In this document: positions 16,909 through 26,232 of the stretch, one piece after another | How the letters are laid out: every line of letters begins with the position of its first letter | Numbering within the stretch: position 1 is the first letter of the stretch | Assembly: GCA_019418025.1 (NCBI GenBank) | Contig: DYCR01000020.1 | Span: 1 to 36,848, forward strand | Reading direction: 5' to 3' | DNA from: Clostridiales bacterium | Lineage (GTDB): Bacteria; Bacillota; Clostridia; Oscillospirales; Oscillospiraceae | Length of the DNA: 36,848 nucleotides | Position numbers and translations under genes: made by a program | The notes under the pieces: model-generated | Seen by the model: only the letters and a program-made list of their open reading frames with translations | What the model was told of the DNA's origin: nothing | Database searches by the model: none

Positions 16909-18486
16909 TTACTGTGCCGAGTAAATGCATTTTCCGTCTTTATAGGTTTGCAGCACACGGATATCACGCAGCTGTGTTTTATCTGTTTGCAGGGGATCAC
17001 GGTCCAGAATCACAAAATCAGCCTGCTTTCCGGGAGCAAGGGAGCCCTTGCGCTCCTCCTGAAAATACTGATATGCTCCGTTGACGGTGATGGCCCGCAG
17101 GGCATCCATTACGGAAATGGCTTCCTCTGCCCCAAGGGTAACATCCCCCTTCGTTTTCCGATTCACAGCGCACCACAGCGTCTCAATCATGTCCGGCTCG
17201 ATCACGGGGGCATCCTGATGGAAGGTGAATTTTACGTCAGCATCCAAGGCGCTCTTTGCCGGACTGATGTGGGAAGCCCGCTCTATGCCGAAATTACGCA
17301 GATGCACATCTCCCCAATGGTAAACATGGGCCACAAAAAACGACACCATAGCCCCCAGCTCTGTTACGCGGGGAAGCTGATCCTTGCCCATGAGCTGTCC
17401 ATGAATGATGACAGGACGAAGATCACGCAGCTGTGGATGGGTCTTCTCAGCCTGCTCAAGGCAGTCCAAAAACTGCTGTGCCGCTCTGTCACCGTTGCAG
17501 TGGCCGATCAACTGTGTTCCAAGCTCCGCCGCCTTTTCAAAGGACGCAGTCACTACCTCATCGGTCAGTGTGCCATATCCGCAGTAGCTGTCCTCCCCCT
17601 GATAGGGCTCTCTCATCCACGCAGTCCGGCCCTGAGGGGAACCATCCAGAAAAATCTTGACGCCTGCCACCTTCACACGGTTCTGGGGCGGCATATTGTG
17701 CAGCATCTGTACCGATGCATCAAAGGACTGGATGTTCGGGTACAGCATGAGATCCAGCTTGAGCAGATCCTGCTGAATCAGCATTTCATACATAGGTAGC
17801 ATCTGCGTGACCACCATACCCTCATGGATGGTGGTGATACCATAGGATGCGTATTTATCCTGAGCCCGGACAAATGCATCGGTCAGCTGTTCAACGCCGG
17901 GCAGCGGAATCCGCTTGATGGATTCGATAAAGGCATTTTCCTCCAGATAACCGGTCAGCTTGCCGTCCACCACCTCGATCCGTCCGCCCTCGGGGGCAAC
18001 GGTATCCACATGGATGCCCAGACGCTCCAATGCCATGGTGTTCATCAAGCCCATATGGCCGGATTTATGGTAAATTGCCAAGGGGTTTTCCGGTGCATAT
18101 GCATCCAGCTGCTCTATTGTGGGATGCTTCAGACCGGGCATCAGGTTGTTATCATAATCCCTGACATTGACCCATTCACCGGGCTTGATCTTGTGCTCAC
18201 GCATATATTCGCGGATGCACGCACCGATTTTCTCCGGCGTGTCCAGACCATTCACGGAAACCTGAAGCAGCGACGTTGCAACTTGGAAGAAATGGCTGTG
18301 GGCATCGATAAAGCCCGGCATCAGCGTTGCACCCTTCAGATCCACCTCTTCACAGTCAGGTGCGATCCCCCGGAGCCTTTCTTCTGTCCCCAAGGCCAGT
18401 ATCATCCCATTATCTACCAGAATTGCATCGGCGTATAACGGTTCGTCCATTGTCAAAATATTGCCACCATAAAACAGCGTTTTCAT
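16909..18486 (-). CDS. Amidohydrolase, YtcJ-like
   Basis: A 525-residue metal-dependent hydrolase of the amidohydrolase-3/YtcJ group. GFIDAHSHFF supplies the metal-binding H63-x-H65; the central part has VIIHGQLMG and KFTFHQDAPV, and the C-terminus has GSLAPGKQADFVILDRDPL, the usual closing sequence of this superfamily. The natural substrate of YtcJ-like enzymes is generally unknown (amide or cyclic-amide hydrolysis). A longer frame to 18549 is rejected because GAGGTC at 18493-18498 fits the ATG at 18486. The gene has a perfect consensus sigma-A promoter and a short leader, so expression should be constitutive and high. Confidence 0.9.
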   Translation of the reverse strand: MKTLFYGGNILTMDEPLYADAILVDNGMILALGTEERLRGIAPDCEEVDLKGATLMPGFIDAHSHFFQVATSLLQVSVNGLDTPEKIGACIREYMREHKIKPGEWVNVRDYDNNLMPGLKHPTIEQLDAYAPENPLAIYHKSGHMGLMNTMALERLGIHVDTVAPEGGRIEVVDGKLTGYLEENAFIESIKRIPLPGVEQLTDAFVRAQDKYASYGITTIHEGMVVTQMLPMYEMLIQQDLLKLDLMLYPNIQSFDASVQMLHNMPPQNRVKVAGVKIFLDGSPQGRTAWMREPYQGEDSYCGYGTLTDEVVTASFEKAAELGTQLIGHCNGDRAAQQFLDCLEQAEKTHPQLRDLRPVIIHGQLMGKDQLPRVTELGAMVSFFVAHVYHWGDVHLRNFGIERASHISPAKSALDADVKFTFHQDAPVIEPDMIETLWCAVNRKTKGDVTLGAEEAISVMDALRAITVNGAYQYFQEERKGSLAPGKQADFVILDRDPLQTDKTQLRDIRVLQTYKDGKCIYSAQ

Positions 18487-18548
18487 CTCAAAGACCTCGA
18501 TTTCATCATAGATAAAATTACAATCAATGTATAACCTATTTTTAAGCA

Positions 18549-18577
18549 ATTATAGGCACTTTACATGATATTGTCAA
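18549..18577 (-). promoter_or_regulatory. Perfect consensus promoter of the amidohydrolase gene
   Basis: On the minus strand TTGACA (18572-18577), exactly 17 bases, then TATAAT (18549-18554). Both hexamers match consensus fully. Confidence 0.88.
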
Positions 18578-18630
18578 CCAATCATTCAACAATTAACAAT
18601 CCATTCACAAATCCTGTCCATACACGCAAA

Positions 18631-18679
18631 TTCCCCCTGCGACAGCAGATGGTGAAATACCACTTGTACGCAGGGGGAA
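18631..18679 (-). terminator. Probable terminator after the AIM24 gene
   Basis: TTCCCCCTGCG (18631-18641) pairs with CGCAGGGGGAA (18669-18679) over a 27-base internal segment that can fold further. The trailing U-run on the minus strand is short (AATTTG). Confidence 0.55.
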
Positions 18680-18683
18680 ATGA

Positions 18684-19454
18684 TTATACGCGGCCCTTTA
18701 CAACAGGTGCCAGCAGAACTCTGCCGGTTCCCCGATAAACGTTGACCAAGCCTTCGCCGGAGGCTGCCGAACCGATCAGGGACTTGCCGGAGCGTTCCAC
18801 CGTGAATTCCAGACTGCCGCTCCATGCAACGGCATTGTTGCCGTCGATTTTCAGCACATCATTTTCAAGATAGACCTCCACAAGTTCTTCTCTGGGGCAA
18901 TCAGATTCCAGACACACAACACCGTTGCCCTGAATCCCCAAATTGAACAGCCCCTCATTTCCGGCAACCGCCGATGAAAAGTTGGAGCGCATGACAGCCT
19001 TATGCTTCAGCTGAGACTCACAGGCAAGGAACAAACCGTCATCCAGAACAACGGAACCGTTCCAGTCTGCAAGGTTCAGCAGGATGATATGCTTATAGGT
19101 CGGCTCCAGTACCAGTGTACCGCTGCCCACGTATTCAGGCTTGATCGCAGACTCACCGGTGACACTGCCCCGCAGAGCCTTGGAGAACAGATCGCCGACG
19201 CCCTTAACACCCGTTGTGGCACTGACGTCACCTGCCGTCCACTGCATCGCTCCTGCCTGCAATGTAACATTGGACTTGCTCAGATCGCAGATGACCTGAC
19301 GCTTTCTGATGTTCATCTCATTGCAGTAGTATGCAAGCATTGCATCTGACGGCATGACGCTCAAGTCCCGCTGGTACTCAATGACGCGGAAGGGGCCCAT
19401 CTCTGCCAAGATCTTAACATCATCGTTGTCGGAAAAATTTCTGATTGTGTACAT
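18684..19454 (-). CDS. AIM24 family protein
   Basis: A 256-residue soluble protein of the AIM24 family, a beta-rich fold shared by bacteria and by a yeast mitochondrial protein. Visible family traits are LSKSNVTLQAGAMQWTAGDV, GSGTLVLEPTYKHIILL and the glycine-rich LFNLGIQGNGVVCLES. The biochemical role in bacteria is not established. GAGGTG at 19461-19466 fixes the ATG at 19454, about 57 bases inside the longest frame. A minus-strand TATAAT at 19492-19497 with a poor -35 is a likely promoter. It is transcribed towards the amidohydrolase but has its own hairpin end, and the amidohydrolase has its own promoter. Confidence 0.85.
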   Translation of the reverse strand: MYTIRNFSDNDDVKILAEMGPFRVIEYQRDLSVMPSDAMLAYYCNEMNIRKRQVICDLSKSNVTLQAGAMQWTAGDVSATTGVKGVGDLFSKALRGSVTGESAIKPEYVGSGTLVLEPTYKHIILLNLADWNGSVVLDDGLFLACESQLKHKAVMRSNFSSAVAGNEGLFNLGIQGNGVVCLESDCPREELVEVYLENDVLKIDGNNAVAWSGSLEFTVERSGKSLIGSAASGEGLVNVYRGTGRVLLAPVVKGRV

Positions 19455-19632
19455 ACGCTTCACCTCTATCATATGTTTTGGGATTTGGTTTATTATATCA
19501 TGCTGTCCCATTGGATTGCTATAAATTTTTATTAATAATCACAGTTTTTTCGTGTATACCTTCCCTGAGGAGCATATGATCCACCAGCAAGGGATTTCAT
19601 ATGAATAAAAAGAAATTTCATGCATATAGTCG

Positions 19633-19660
19633 TTGCATTTTCCGGAAAAATCTGTATAAT
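19633..19660 (+). promoter_or_regulatory. Promoter of the uracil/xanthine permease gene
   Basis: TTGCAT (19633-19638), a 16-base spacer and TATAAT (19655-19660). The leader to the ATG is only about 34 bases, so there is no room for a PyrR or purine riboswitch attenuator. Confidence 0.75.
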
Positions 19661-19700
19661 AACCAAAGGAAAATGAATAGAGAGAAAGGAATCAAACGAT

Positions 19701-21056
19701 ATGTCTCATGAAAACACACATTCCGACATTGTCACAGATGCAAGAACCCTCGGTACAACGAAAATGTTGATCCTCGGTATTCAGCATCTGTTTGCTATGT
19801 TCGGCGCAACCGTTCTGGTCCCTGCCATCACGGGCCTGAATGTCTCCACCACATTGTTCTTTGCCGGTGTCGGAACCCTCCTGTTCCATCTGGTAACAGG
19901 CCGCAAGGTCCCTGCATTTCTGGGTTCCTCCTTTGCGTTTCTGGGTGCCTACGGACTGGTCACAGCCTCCGGTCAGGACATTCCCCTGACCTACTCCAGC
20001 ATCGGCGTTGCCGTAGCGGGTCTTGTTTATCTCCTTCTTGCGCTGCTGTTTAAGCTGTTTGGCGCAAAGCGTGTCATGCGATATTTCCCGCCCATCGTAA
20101 CAGGCCCCGTTATCATCTGCATCGGCATGACCCTCGCCGGCTCCGCCATCAACAACTGCAACACAAACTGGCTGGTTGCCATCAGTGCCATCGCCGTGGT
20201 CGTTGCCTGCAACATCTGGGGCAAGGGCATGATCAAGATCATCCCCATCCTGCTTGCGGTCATCACCTCTTATCTGGTTGCCATGGCGATCGACCCTGCT
20301 GCACGCGCCACAGTGGTTCAGAAGGTTTCTGAGGCTGACTGGATCGGTCTGCCCATCATTTGGAGCAACACCGGCCTGTCCATTTTTAACGGAGAACTGG
20401 ATATGAGCATGCTGATCACCGCAATCATCACCATCGCTCCCATCTCTCTTGCCACGATCGTGGAGCATATCGGCGATATGTGCGCAATCTCCTCCACTGT
20501 CGGCAAGCCCTTTGTGGCCGATCCCGGCCTGCACCGCACACTGGTCGGTGACGGTCTTGCAACTGCGATCGCTGCACTGTTCGGCGCCCCTGCCAACACC
20601 ACCTACGGCGAAAACACCGGTGTTCTGGCTCTGAGCAAGGTGTATGACCCTCGGGTCATTCGGCTGGCCGCAGTTTTTGCGATCATCCTTTCCTTCTCTC
20701 CGAAGTTTGCCGCGATCATTGTCGCCATGCCTGCTGCCACCATGGGCGGTGTCAGTCTGGTGCTTTACGGCATGATCTCCTCCGTCGGTGTTCGTAACGT
20801 CGTCGAGAACAACGTGGACTTCACCAAGAGCCGCAACGTCCTGATCGCCGCAATGATCATGGGCCTTGCAATCGGTGTGGCATACAGCGGAGCCATCCTG
20901 ATCCCTCTGGGCTCCATCACCATCAGCCTGTCCGGCATGGCCGTCGGCGCTTTGGTCGGCATCCTGATGAATGCAATCCTCCCCGGCAAGGACTATGAGT
21001 TCGGCACCAACGAACTGGGCGACACCTCTGTAAACTTCGGCTCCAGAGCAAAATAA
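19701..21056 (+). CDS. Uracil/xanthine permease (NCS2 family)
   Basis: A 451-residue membrane transporter of the nucleobase-ascorbate (NCS2) family, taking up uracil or xanthine with protons. About 12-14 hydrophobic helices. Family signatures: GIQHLFAMFGATVLVPAITG at the N-terminus, FLGSSFAFLGAY, and the NAT motif region ANTTYGENTGVLALSKV; ISLATIVEHIGDM is the helix-8 substrate motif. AAAGGA precedes the ATG. It stands alone. The choice between uracil and purine cannot be made safely from sequence; the FLGSSFAF segment and overall look favour the UraA/PyrP side. Confidence 0.9.
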   Translation: MSHENTHSDIVTDARTLGTTKMLILGIQHLFAMFGATVLVPAITGLNVSTTLFFAGVGTLLFHLVTGRKVPAFLGSSFAFLGAYGLVTASGQDIPLTYSSIGVAVAGLVYLLLALLFKLFGAKRVMRYFPPIVTGPVIICIGMTLAGSAINNCNTNWLVAISAIAVVVACNIWGKGMIKIIPILLAVITSYLVAMAIDPAARATVVQKVSEADWIGLPIIWSNTGLSIFNGELDMSMLITAIITIAPISLATIVEHIGDMCAISSTVGKPFVADPGLHRTLVGDGLATAIAALFGAPANTTYGENTGVLALSKVYDPRVIRLAAVFAIILSFSPKFAAIIVAMPAATMGGVSLVLYGMISSVGVRNVVENNVDFTKSRNVLIAAMIMGLAIGVAYSGAILIPLGSITISLSGMAVGALVGILMNAILPGKDYEFGTNELGDTSVNFGSRAK

Positions 21057-21131
21057 AGTAGAGCCGACTCCTTTTCTCCGGCTGCCCTGACCAATGATCC
21101 GTGCTGCCGGATATACCGCATAACGAAAATC

Positions 21132-21169
21132 ATCCCCCTTGTGTCACAGAAACACAAGGGGGATCTTTT
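21132..21169. terminator. Terminator between the permease and glyA
   Basis: ATCCCCCTTGTGT (21132-21144) and ACACAAGGGGGAT (21152-21164) form a perfect 13-bp stem with a 7-base loop, then CTTTTC. The other flank reads as ATTTTC on the minus strand, so it can also serve glyA. Confidence 0.85.
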
Positions 21170-21213
21170 CATCCGGCGATTGCTGACATGCCTTGATGTC
21201 AGCAAAAACGACG

Positions 21214-22467
21214 TTACAGATACAGCGGGAACCTGTTGCAGATATCTGCCACGTTTTCCCGAACCTCCTGAGCAGTACCCTCAAAATCACGGGCAGTCAT
21301 GGCAATGCAATGTGCGATCTGCTTCATCTCCTGCTCGCCCATGCCCCGTGTGGTCACTGCGGCTGTGCCGACGCGGACACCGCTTGTGACAGAGGGCGAT
21401 TCCGGATCATTGGGGATCGCATTTTTGTTCAGCGTGATGTGGTTGGCATCCAGTCTGCTCTGCAATTCCTTGCCGGTGATATGCATGGGACGCAGATCCG
21501 CAAGCATCATGTGATTGTCCGTACCCTTGGTCACAAGGTCAAATCCCTCATCCACCAGAGCCCCGGCCATCACCTTCGCATTGTGAACGATGTTATGGGC
21601 ATAGGCCTTGAATTCGTCGCTCATGGCCTCCTTGAAGCACACAGCCTTTGCCGCTATGACATGCTCCAGAGGGCCGCCTTGGGTCCCGGGGAACACCGCA
21701 GAATTCAGCTTCTTTGCATATTCCTCCTTTGCCAGGATCAAACCGCCTCTTGGGCCACGGAGGGTCTTGTGGGTGGTGGAGGTGACAATGTCGGCATAGG
21801 GCACGGGGCTCATATGTGCCCCGCCGGCAACCAATCCGGCAATGTGCGCCATATCCACCAGAAGGACCGCCCCAACCTCGTGGGCAATGTCCGCAAAAAT
21901 CTTAAAGTCGATGGCTCTGGGATATGCCGATGCACCGGCGATCATCAATTTCGGCTGATTTTTCTTTGCCAGATCACGGATCTCATCGTAATCGATCAGA
22001 CCGGTTTCACGGTCCACATCATAAGATACCACGTTATAATATTTACCCGAAATATTGGCAGGGCTGCCATGGGAAAGGTGTCCGCCGTTTGCAAGACTCA
22101 TACCCATCATGGTATCTCCCGGCTGAAGGATCGCCAGCTGAACTGCCATGTTTGCCTGAGCGCCGGAATGGGGCTGGACATTTGCAAACTCCGCACCGAA
22201 CAGCTCCTTCGCCCTTTGAATGCAGACGCTCTCCACCTCATCAACAAACTGGCATCCGCCATAGTAACGCTTTCCGGGCAGGCCCTCAGCATACTTGTTG
22301 GTCAATACCGAGCCCATAGCCGCAATCACGGCAGGAGACGCAAAATTCTCAGATGCGATCAGCTCAATGCCATCGGTCTGGCGGTGCAGCTCCCTTTCCA
22401 TCATGGATGCAATTTCCGGGTCAAACTCCGAAACGAATCCGATGGAATCCAATAGTTTTTTATTCAT
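21214..22467 (-). CDS. glyA: Serine hydroxymethyltransferase
   Basis: A 417-residue PLP enzyme interconverting serine plus tetrahydrofolate with glycine plus methylene-tetrahydrofolate, the main source of one-carbon units. The PLP lysine is K234 in TSTTHKTLRGPRGG. IELIASENFASPAV, GLPGKRYYGGCQFVDEVE and PHSGAQAN are the standard N-terminal signatures. Three start codons (GTG, ATG, ATG) lie within 13 bases; AAAGGG at 22480-22485 favours the ATG at 22467, though the spacing is rather long. The 174-base leader between the strong promoter and this start is highly structured (see 22500-22612). Confidence 0.96.
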   Translation of the reverse strand: MNKKLLDSIGFVSEFDPEIASMMERELHRQTDGIELIASENFASPAVIAAMGSVLTNKYAEGLPGKRYYGGCQFVDEVESVCIQRAKELFGAEFANVQPHSGAQANMAVQLAILQPGDTMMGMSLANGGHLSHGSPANISGKYYNVVSYDVDRETGLIDYDEIRDLAKKNQPKLMIAGASAYPRAIDFKIFADIAHEVGAVLLVDMAHIAGLVAGGAHMSPVPYADIVTSTTHKTLRGPRGGLILAKEEYAKKLNSAVFPGTQGGPLEHVIAAKAVCFKEAMSDEFKAYAHNIVHNAKVMAGALVDEGFDLVTKGTDNHMMLADLRPMHITGKELQSRLDANHITLNKNAIPNDPESPSVTSGVRVGTAAVTTRGMGEQEMKQIAHCIAMTARDFEGTAQEVRENVADICNRFPLYL

Positions 22468-22499
22468 GATATTCATCACCCTTTTGTACGTTTATATTT

Positions 22500-22612
22500 A
22501 TCGGCCCTGAGACAGACGGCCTCTGACGACACACCCGCAGGCTCCTGCGCGGCGGTCGTAAGCGCCTCATCTGCCATTGGCCCTTCTATCCTTCGGCCGG
22601 ACTTCTGAATCT
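22500..22612 (-). ncRNA. Structured leader RNA of glyA, class not identified
   Basis: The minus-strand leader folds, by eye, into nested helices: GGCC (22582-22579) with GGCC (22506-22503), GGCAGA with TCTGTC, GGC with GCC, and then a long hairpin made of ACGAC/GTCGT, CGCC/GGTG and CGCAG/CTGCG capped by GAGC. It lies in a divergent intergenic region, so it is not a terminator for an upstream gene. It does not match the conserved strings I know for the glycine, THF or ZTP riboswitches. G+C richness here contrasts with the A/T-rich DNA on both sides. No U-run follows, so any control would be at translation. Confidence 0.5.
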
Positions 22613-22647
22613 GCCGAAACAACAATTCGATACCTCAATATGGCATT

Positions 22648-22675
22648 AGTATACACAAAATCACCAAAATGTCAA
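22648..22675 (-). promoter_or_regulatory. Promoter of glyA
   Basis: On the minus strand TTGACA (22670-22675), a 16-base spacer and TATACT (22648-22653). Transcription should start near 22641, leaving about 174 bases of leader. Confidence 0.8.
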
Positions 22676-22815
22676 CCACACAGATACATGTGTTTTTATC
22701 TCTACTTGATTCAGCATGCAAATCTTCTGAAAACCTGCAAAAATACACAATTCGTTCAAGAATCTGGGAAATAATGTGATAAAATAAAAATGAATCTGAC
22801 TATGAGGTGCAATAT

Positions 22816-25800
22816 ATGCTGCAAATTCAGGATATTCACAAAAAATATATCACAGGTGAGCTTGTTCAGACCGCGTTGGACGGTGTCAGCCTGACACTGC
22901 GAGATAATGAGTTCGTTGCGATCCTCGGTCCCAGCGGCTCCGGCAAAACGACCCTGCTTAATGTGATCGGCGGATTGGATCGCTATGACAGCGGGGACTT
23001 GATCATCAACGGCATATCTACCAAAAAATACTCGGATCGGGATTGGGACTCTTACCGAAACCACACCGTTGGTTTTGTGTTTCAAAGCTACAATCTGATC
23101 CCCCACCAAACTGTACTAGCCAATGTGGAGCTGGCTTTGACGATCTCCGGAATTTCCGGCAGCGAGCGTCGAAGCCGCGCCATTGCGGCATTGGAGGCGG
23201 TGGGACTGGGTAAACAGCTACACAAGCGACCCAACCAGATGTCCGGCGGACAGATGCAGCGTGTTGCCATCGCCCGTGCATTGGTCAACAACCCGGATAT
23301 CCTCCTTGCAGACGAGCCGACAGGCGCACTGGATTCTGAGACCAGTATTCAGGTCATGGAGCTGCTGAAGGAGGTCTCAAAGGATCGTCTGGTGGTCATG
23401 GTCACCCACAATCCCGAACTGGCGGAGGTATATGCCAATCGGATCGTTCGGGTAAAGGACGGAAAAATATTGGGAGATACCAATCCTTATACCCCCGACG
23501 AATCCGATCTGGCGCCTGCCCGCCATGAGAATATGGGACGAGCCTCCATGTCTCTGCTGACCGCACTGTCCCTCAGCTTTAACAATCTCCGCACCAAAAA
23601 GGGGCGCACCCTGCTGACAGCGTTTGCCGGCTCCATCGGTATCATCGGCATCGCCATGATTATGGCACTGTCCGCCGGATTTCAGCGATACGTCGATAAA
23701 ATTCAGGAAGATACCCTATCGAGTTACCCGCTTGTGATTCGTTCGGAGACTGCCAGCATGTCATCTATGATGGCATCCTTTGGGCAGGTATTGGCGAATG
23801 CCGGCAGTGATTCCGATGGGATCGTTCGGGAGCAGCCCATGGTGTCTCAGATGTTTGCCAGTATGGGTGCCAATGATCTGGGCGCATTCAAATCCCACAT
23901 CGAGGACAATATCGATACCATCGGTCCGTCGATCCATGCCGTTCAATACAGCTACGGCATCCGTCCGTATATCTTTTCAGAGCTTCCGGACAACAGGATC
24001 AATCAGGTGAATCCGGCCAATCTGTTTCAGAAGCTGATGAACGGCATGCCCATGGCAAGCTTCATGGATATGGATTTGTTTCAGGAAATGATGGACAACA
24101 GGGAATTGCTGAGCTCCCAGTATGATGTCTTACAGGGACGCCTGCCCGAGCGTTATGATGAAGTGGTCATCGTCCTCAACTCCCCGACCCAGATGTCCGA
24201 CTACATGGCATACTCCTTGGGATTGCGCGACACCGCCCCCCTTTCCCAAATGATCCAGTCTGCTATCCAAGGCGATCCCACCCCCGTGGAAACAGAGGGA
24301 CTGGAGTGGACATACGATCAGCTTATGGAGCTGAAGTTCCGGCTGATCAACGCACCGGATCTGTACCGTTACCGTGAGGACTACGGGGTCTGGGAGGATA
24401 TGTCCTCTGATGCAGAATATATGCAGGAGCTCATCTCCTCCGGCGAGCAATTGTCCGTCGTCGGCATCATCTGCCCGAAAGACGGCAGCACCGGCTCTGC
24501 CCTGAGTCAGGGAATTGCATACACCTCAGACCTGACTCGGCATATCATCCAGAAGGCAGAAGAATCGGAAATCGTCCGCCGGCAGCTTGCAGACGACAGC
24601 ACAGATGTATTCACCGGCATTGAATTCGGCTCAGAGGAAAAAACGGAGCTGGACTTTGAAGATATGATCCATATAGACGGAGATATGCTCAGCTCTGCCT
24701 TCGGCATGAATATTTCCGAGGATGCCGTGATTCAGATGATGGAGGAATATATCAAAAATGCAGCAGGCTCCCTGAATATCGATACGACTCCGGCACAAAA
24801 CGATTTTACCCAAACCCTGAATGATTTGGCCCTCTCCATGTTCACAGGGTACATCACGGCCCATGCAGATGAATCCGGCTCGGCAATCCTGAATCTGGAG
24901 GATGCCGAATCCATCGTCGATGAATTTATGGCTTCTGAGGAAGCATCCGCCCTGATCGGTCAGCTGTCGGAGCAGTATCATCTGCCGGAAGATCCATTCC
25001 GCCGCGTCTACCGTCCCCTTCTGCTAGGCGCTGTGACAGGCTACATCGCCGCTGATTATGCAGGCAGCATCCTTCCGAACACACCACCTCCTGCGGCGCA
25101 GACGCCCCAGCCTACTGACCCCTCCGCTCCGACAGAGACTGTCCCCCCTGAATTTCCCCCGGAGCTGCCGACCCTGCCGGAGCATATCACCGCCTCTGTG
25201 AGCCAAGAGCAAGCCCGTGCATTTGTCTCAAAATTCACATCCAGTGATATCGCAGCAGCCGCTTCAAAAGCAATGGCTGCCCAAATGGTCCAGCCTCAGG
25301 CTCAAAAAGAGATGGTGAAGCTCGTATCAAAATTCGGCGATCATCTGCTGAAATACCTGTCGAATTCTTTTTACGTGGATACCAGCAAGATCACCAATGC
25401 CTTTGAGTTTGAACTCAATGAAGACGAGCTGATGCGCCTGATGCAGACCCTGTCAGCAGACAACAGTGATCACACCGCAGCATCGAACCTGCTGAAGCTC
25501 GGTTATGCAGATCCCAAAAATCCCAGTATCATATCCATTTATTTCTCAGACTTTGCCGCAAAGGAAACCTTTCTGTCCTTTTTGGATGACTACAACCAAA
25601 CGATGGAACAAGCCGATCAGGAGGAGCTTGTCATCAACTATTCCGACTTCACCGGTATGATGATGTCCTCTGTACGGACGATCATTGACAGCGTCAGCTA
25701 CGTGTTGATCGCCTTTGTTGCCGTTTCTCTGATCGTATCGTCCATCATGATCGGCATTATCACCTATATTTCCGTTATGGAGCGCACAAAAGAAATCGGT

Positions 25801-26097
25801 GTGCTGCGTGCCATCGGTGCATCCAAGCACAATATTTCTCAGGTGTTCAATGCCGAAACCTTCATCATCGGACTTTGCTCCGGGCTGATCGGCGTGGGAG
25901 TATCCCTGCTGCTGATCATCCCCTGTAACCGCATCATCCATTCTCTGCTCGGAAATCAGGATATCACCGCCCACCTGCCCATTGCAAATGCAGCGATTCT
26001 CATCGTCCTTAGCATGATCCTCACCCTCATCGGCGGTTTGATCCCCTCGAAAAAGGCCGCCCAAAAAGACCCGGTCATCGCCCTGCGGTCTGAGTGA
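22816..26097 (+). CDS. Fused ABC ATPase / FtsX-type permease with large ectodomain
   Basis: A 1093-residue single-chain MacB-like transporter. Residues 1-235 are the ATPase: Walker A GPSGSGKT (38-45), signature MSGGQMQRVAIARAL, Walker B ILLADEPTGALDS and H-loop VTHN. One membrane helix (TLLTAFAGSIGIIGIAMIM) follows at about 263-290, then some 650 extracytoplasmic residues, with a Pro/Thr/Ala-rich linker after SILPNTPPPAAQTPQP. Three membrane helices with the FtsX motif MERTKEIGVLRAIGASK end the protein. Such proteins drive periplasmic or surface events (lipoprotein, peptide or antibiotic handling) rather than classic import. GAGGTG at 22804-22809 fixes the ATG at 22816. No partner gene is adjacent. 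The substrate is unknown. Confidence 0.9.
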   Translation: MLQIQDIHKKYITGELVQTALDGVSLTLRDNEFVAILGPSGSGKTTLLNVIGGLDRYDSGDLIINGISTKKYSDRDWDSYRNHTVGFVFQSYNLIPHQTVLANVELALTISGISGSERRSRAIAALEAVGLGKQLHKRPNQMSGGQMQRVAIARALVNNPDILLADEPTGALDSETSIQVMELLKEVSKDRLVVMVTHNPELAEVYANRIVRVKDGKILGDTNPYTPDESDLAPARHENMGRASMSLLTALSLSFNNLRTKKGRTLLTAFAGSIGIIGIAMIMALSAGFQRYVDKIQEDTLSSYPLVIRSETASMSSMMASFGQVLANAGSDSDGIVREQPMVSQMFASMGANDLGAFKSHIEDNIDTIGPSIHAVQYSYGIRPYIFSELPDNRINQVNPANLFQKLMNGMPMASFMDMDLFQEMMDNRELLSSQYDVLQGRLPERYDEVVIVLNSPTQMSDYMAYSLGLRDTAPLSQMIQSAIQGDPTPVETEGLEWTYDQLMELKFRLINAPDLYRYREDYGVWEDMSSDAEYMQELISSGEQLSVVGIICPKDGSTGSALSQGIAYTSDLTRHIIQKAEESEIVRRQLADDSTDVFTGIEFGSEEKTELDFEDMIHIDGDMLSSAFGMNISEDAVIQMMEEYIKNAAGSLNIDTTPAQNDFTQTLNDLALSMFTGYITAHADESGSAILNLEDAESIVDEFMASEEASALIGQLSEQYHLPEDPFRRVYRPLLLGAVTGYIAADYAGSILPNTPPPAAQTPQPTDPSAPTETVPPEFPPELPTLPEHITASVSQEQARAFVSKFTSSDIAAAASKAMAAQMVQPQAQKEMVKLVSKFGDHLLKYLSNSFYVDTSKITNAFEFELNEDELMRLMQTLSADNSDHTAASNLLKLGYADPKNPSIISIYFSDFAAKETFLSFLDDYNQTMEQADQEELVINYSDFTGMMMSSVRTIIDSVSYVLIAFVAVSLIVSSIMIGIITYISVMERTKEIGVLRAIGASKHNISQVFNAETFIIGLCSGLIGVGVSLLLIIPCNRIIHSLLGNQDITAHLPIANAAILIVLSMILTLIGGLIPSKKAAQKDPVIALRSE

Positions 26098-26103
26098 TCT
26101 ATA

Positions 26104-26162
26104 AAAACAGCTGCATCCTGATGTCTGCCGTGTGTTCGGCCGTCACCAGATGCAGCTGTTTT
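26104..26162 (+). terminator. Terminator after the ABC transporter gene
   Basis: AAAACAGCTGCATC (26104-26117) and GATGCAGCTGTTTT (26149-26162) form a 14-bp stem; the 31-base interior folds further (CTGATG with CACCAG, one mismatch). Confidence 0.85.
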
Positions 26163-26193
26163 ATTCTTTTGACTTTTCTTTTTATGAAATTCC

Positions 26194-26202
26194 TGATATA
26201 AT
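26194..26202 (+). promoter_or_regulatory. Extended -10 promoter of the LacZ-like gene
   Basis: TGATATAAT is a TGN-extended perfect -10 (hexamer 26197-26202). A TTGACT at 26169-26174 is 22 bases away, too far to be the partner. Leader of about 25 bases. Confidence 0.65.
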
Positions 26203-26232
26203 ACCCATAATCATTGGACCGGAGGAGATTAT

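Noticed and set aside
21193..22455. Plus-strand reading frame of about 420 codons opposite glyA
   Set aside because: It is a mirror frame of a conserved gene, without ribosome binding site or recognisable domains. Similar long antisense frames opposite ddh (3623-4753), the FAD oxidoreductase (11027-12091) and the amidohydrolase (16948-17799) were rejected for the same reason.
22500..22612. glyA leader considered as a ZTP, THF or glycine riboswitch
   Set aside because: The conserved strings I know for these classes are not visible, so it is left unassigned; a covariance-model search would decide.
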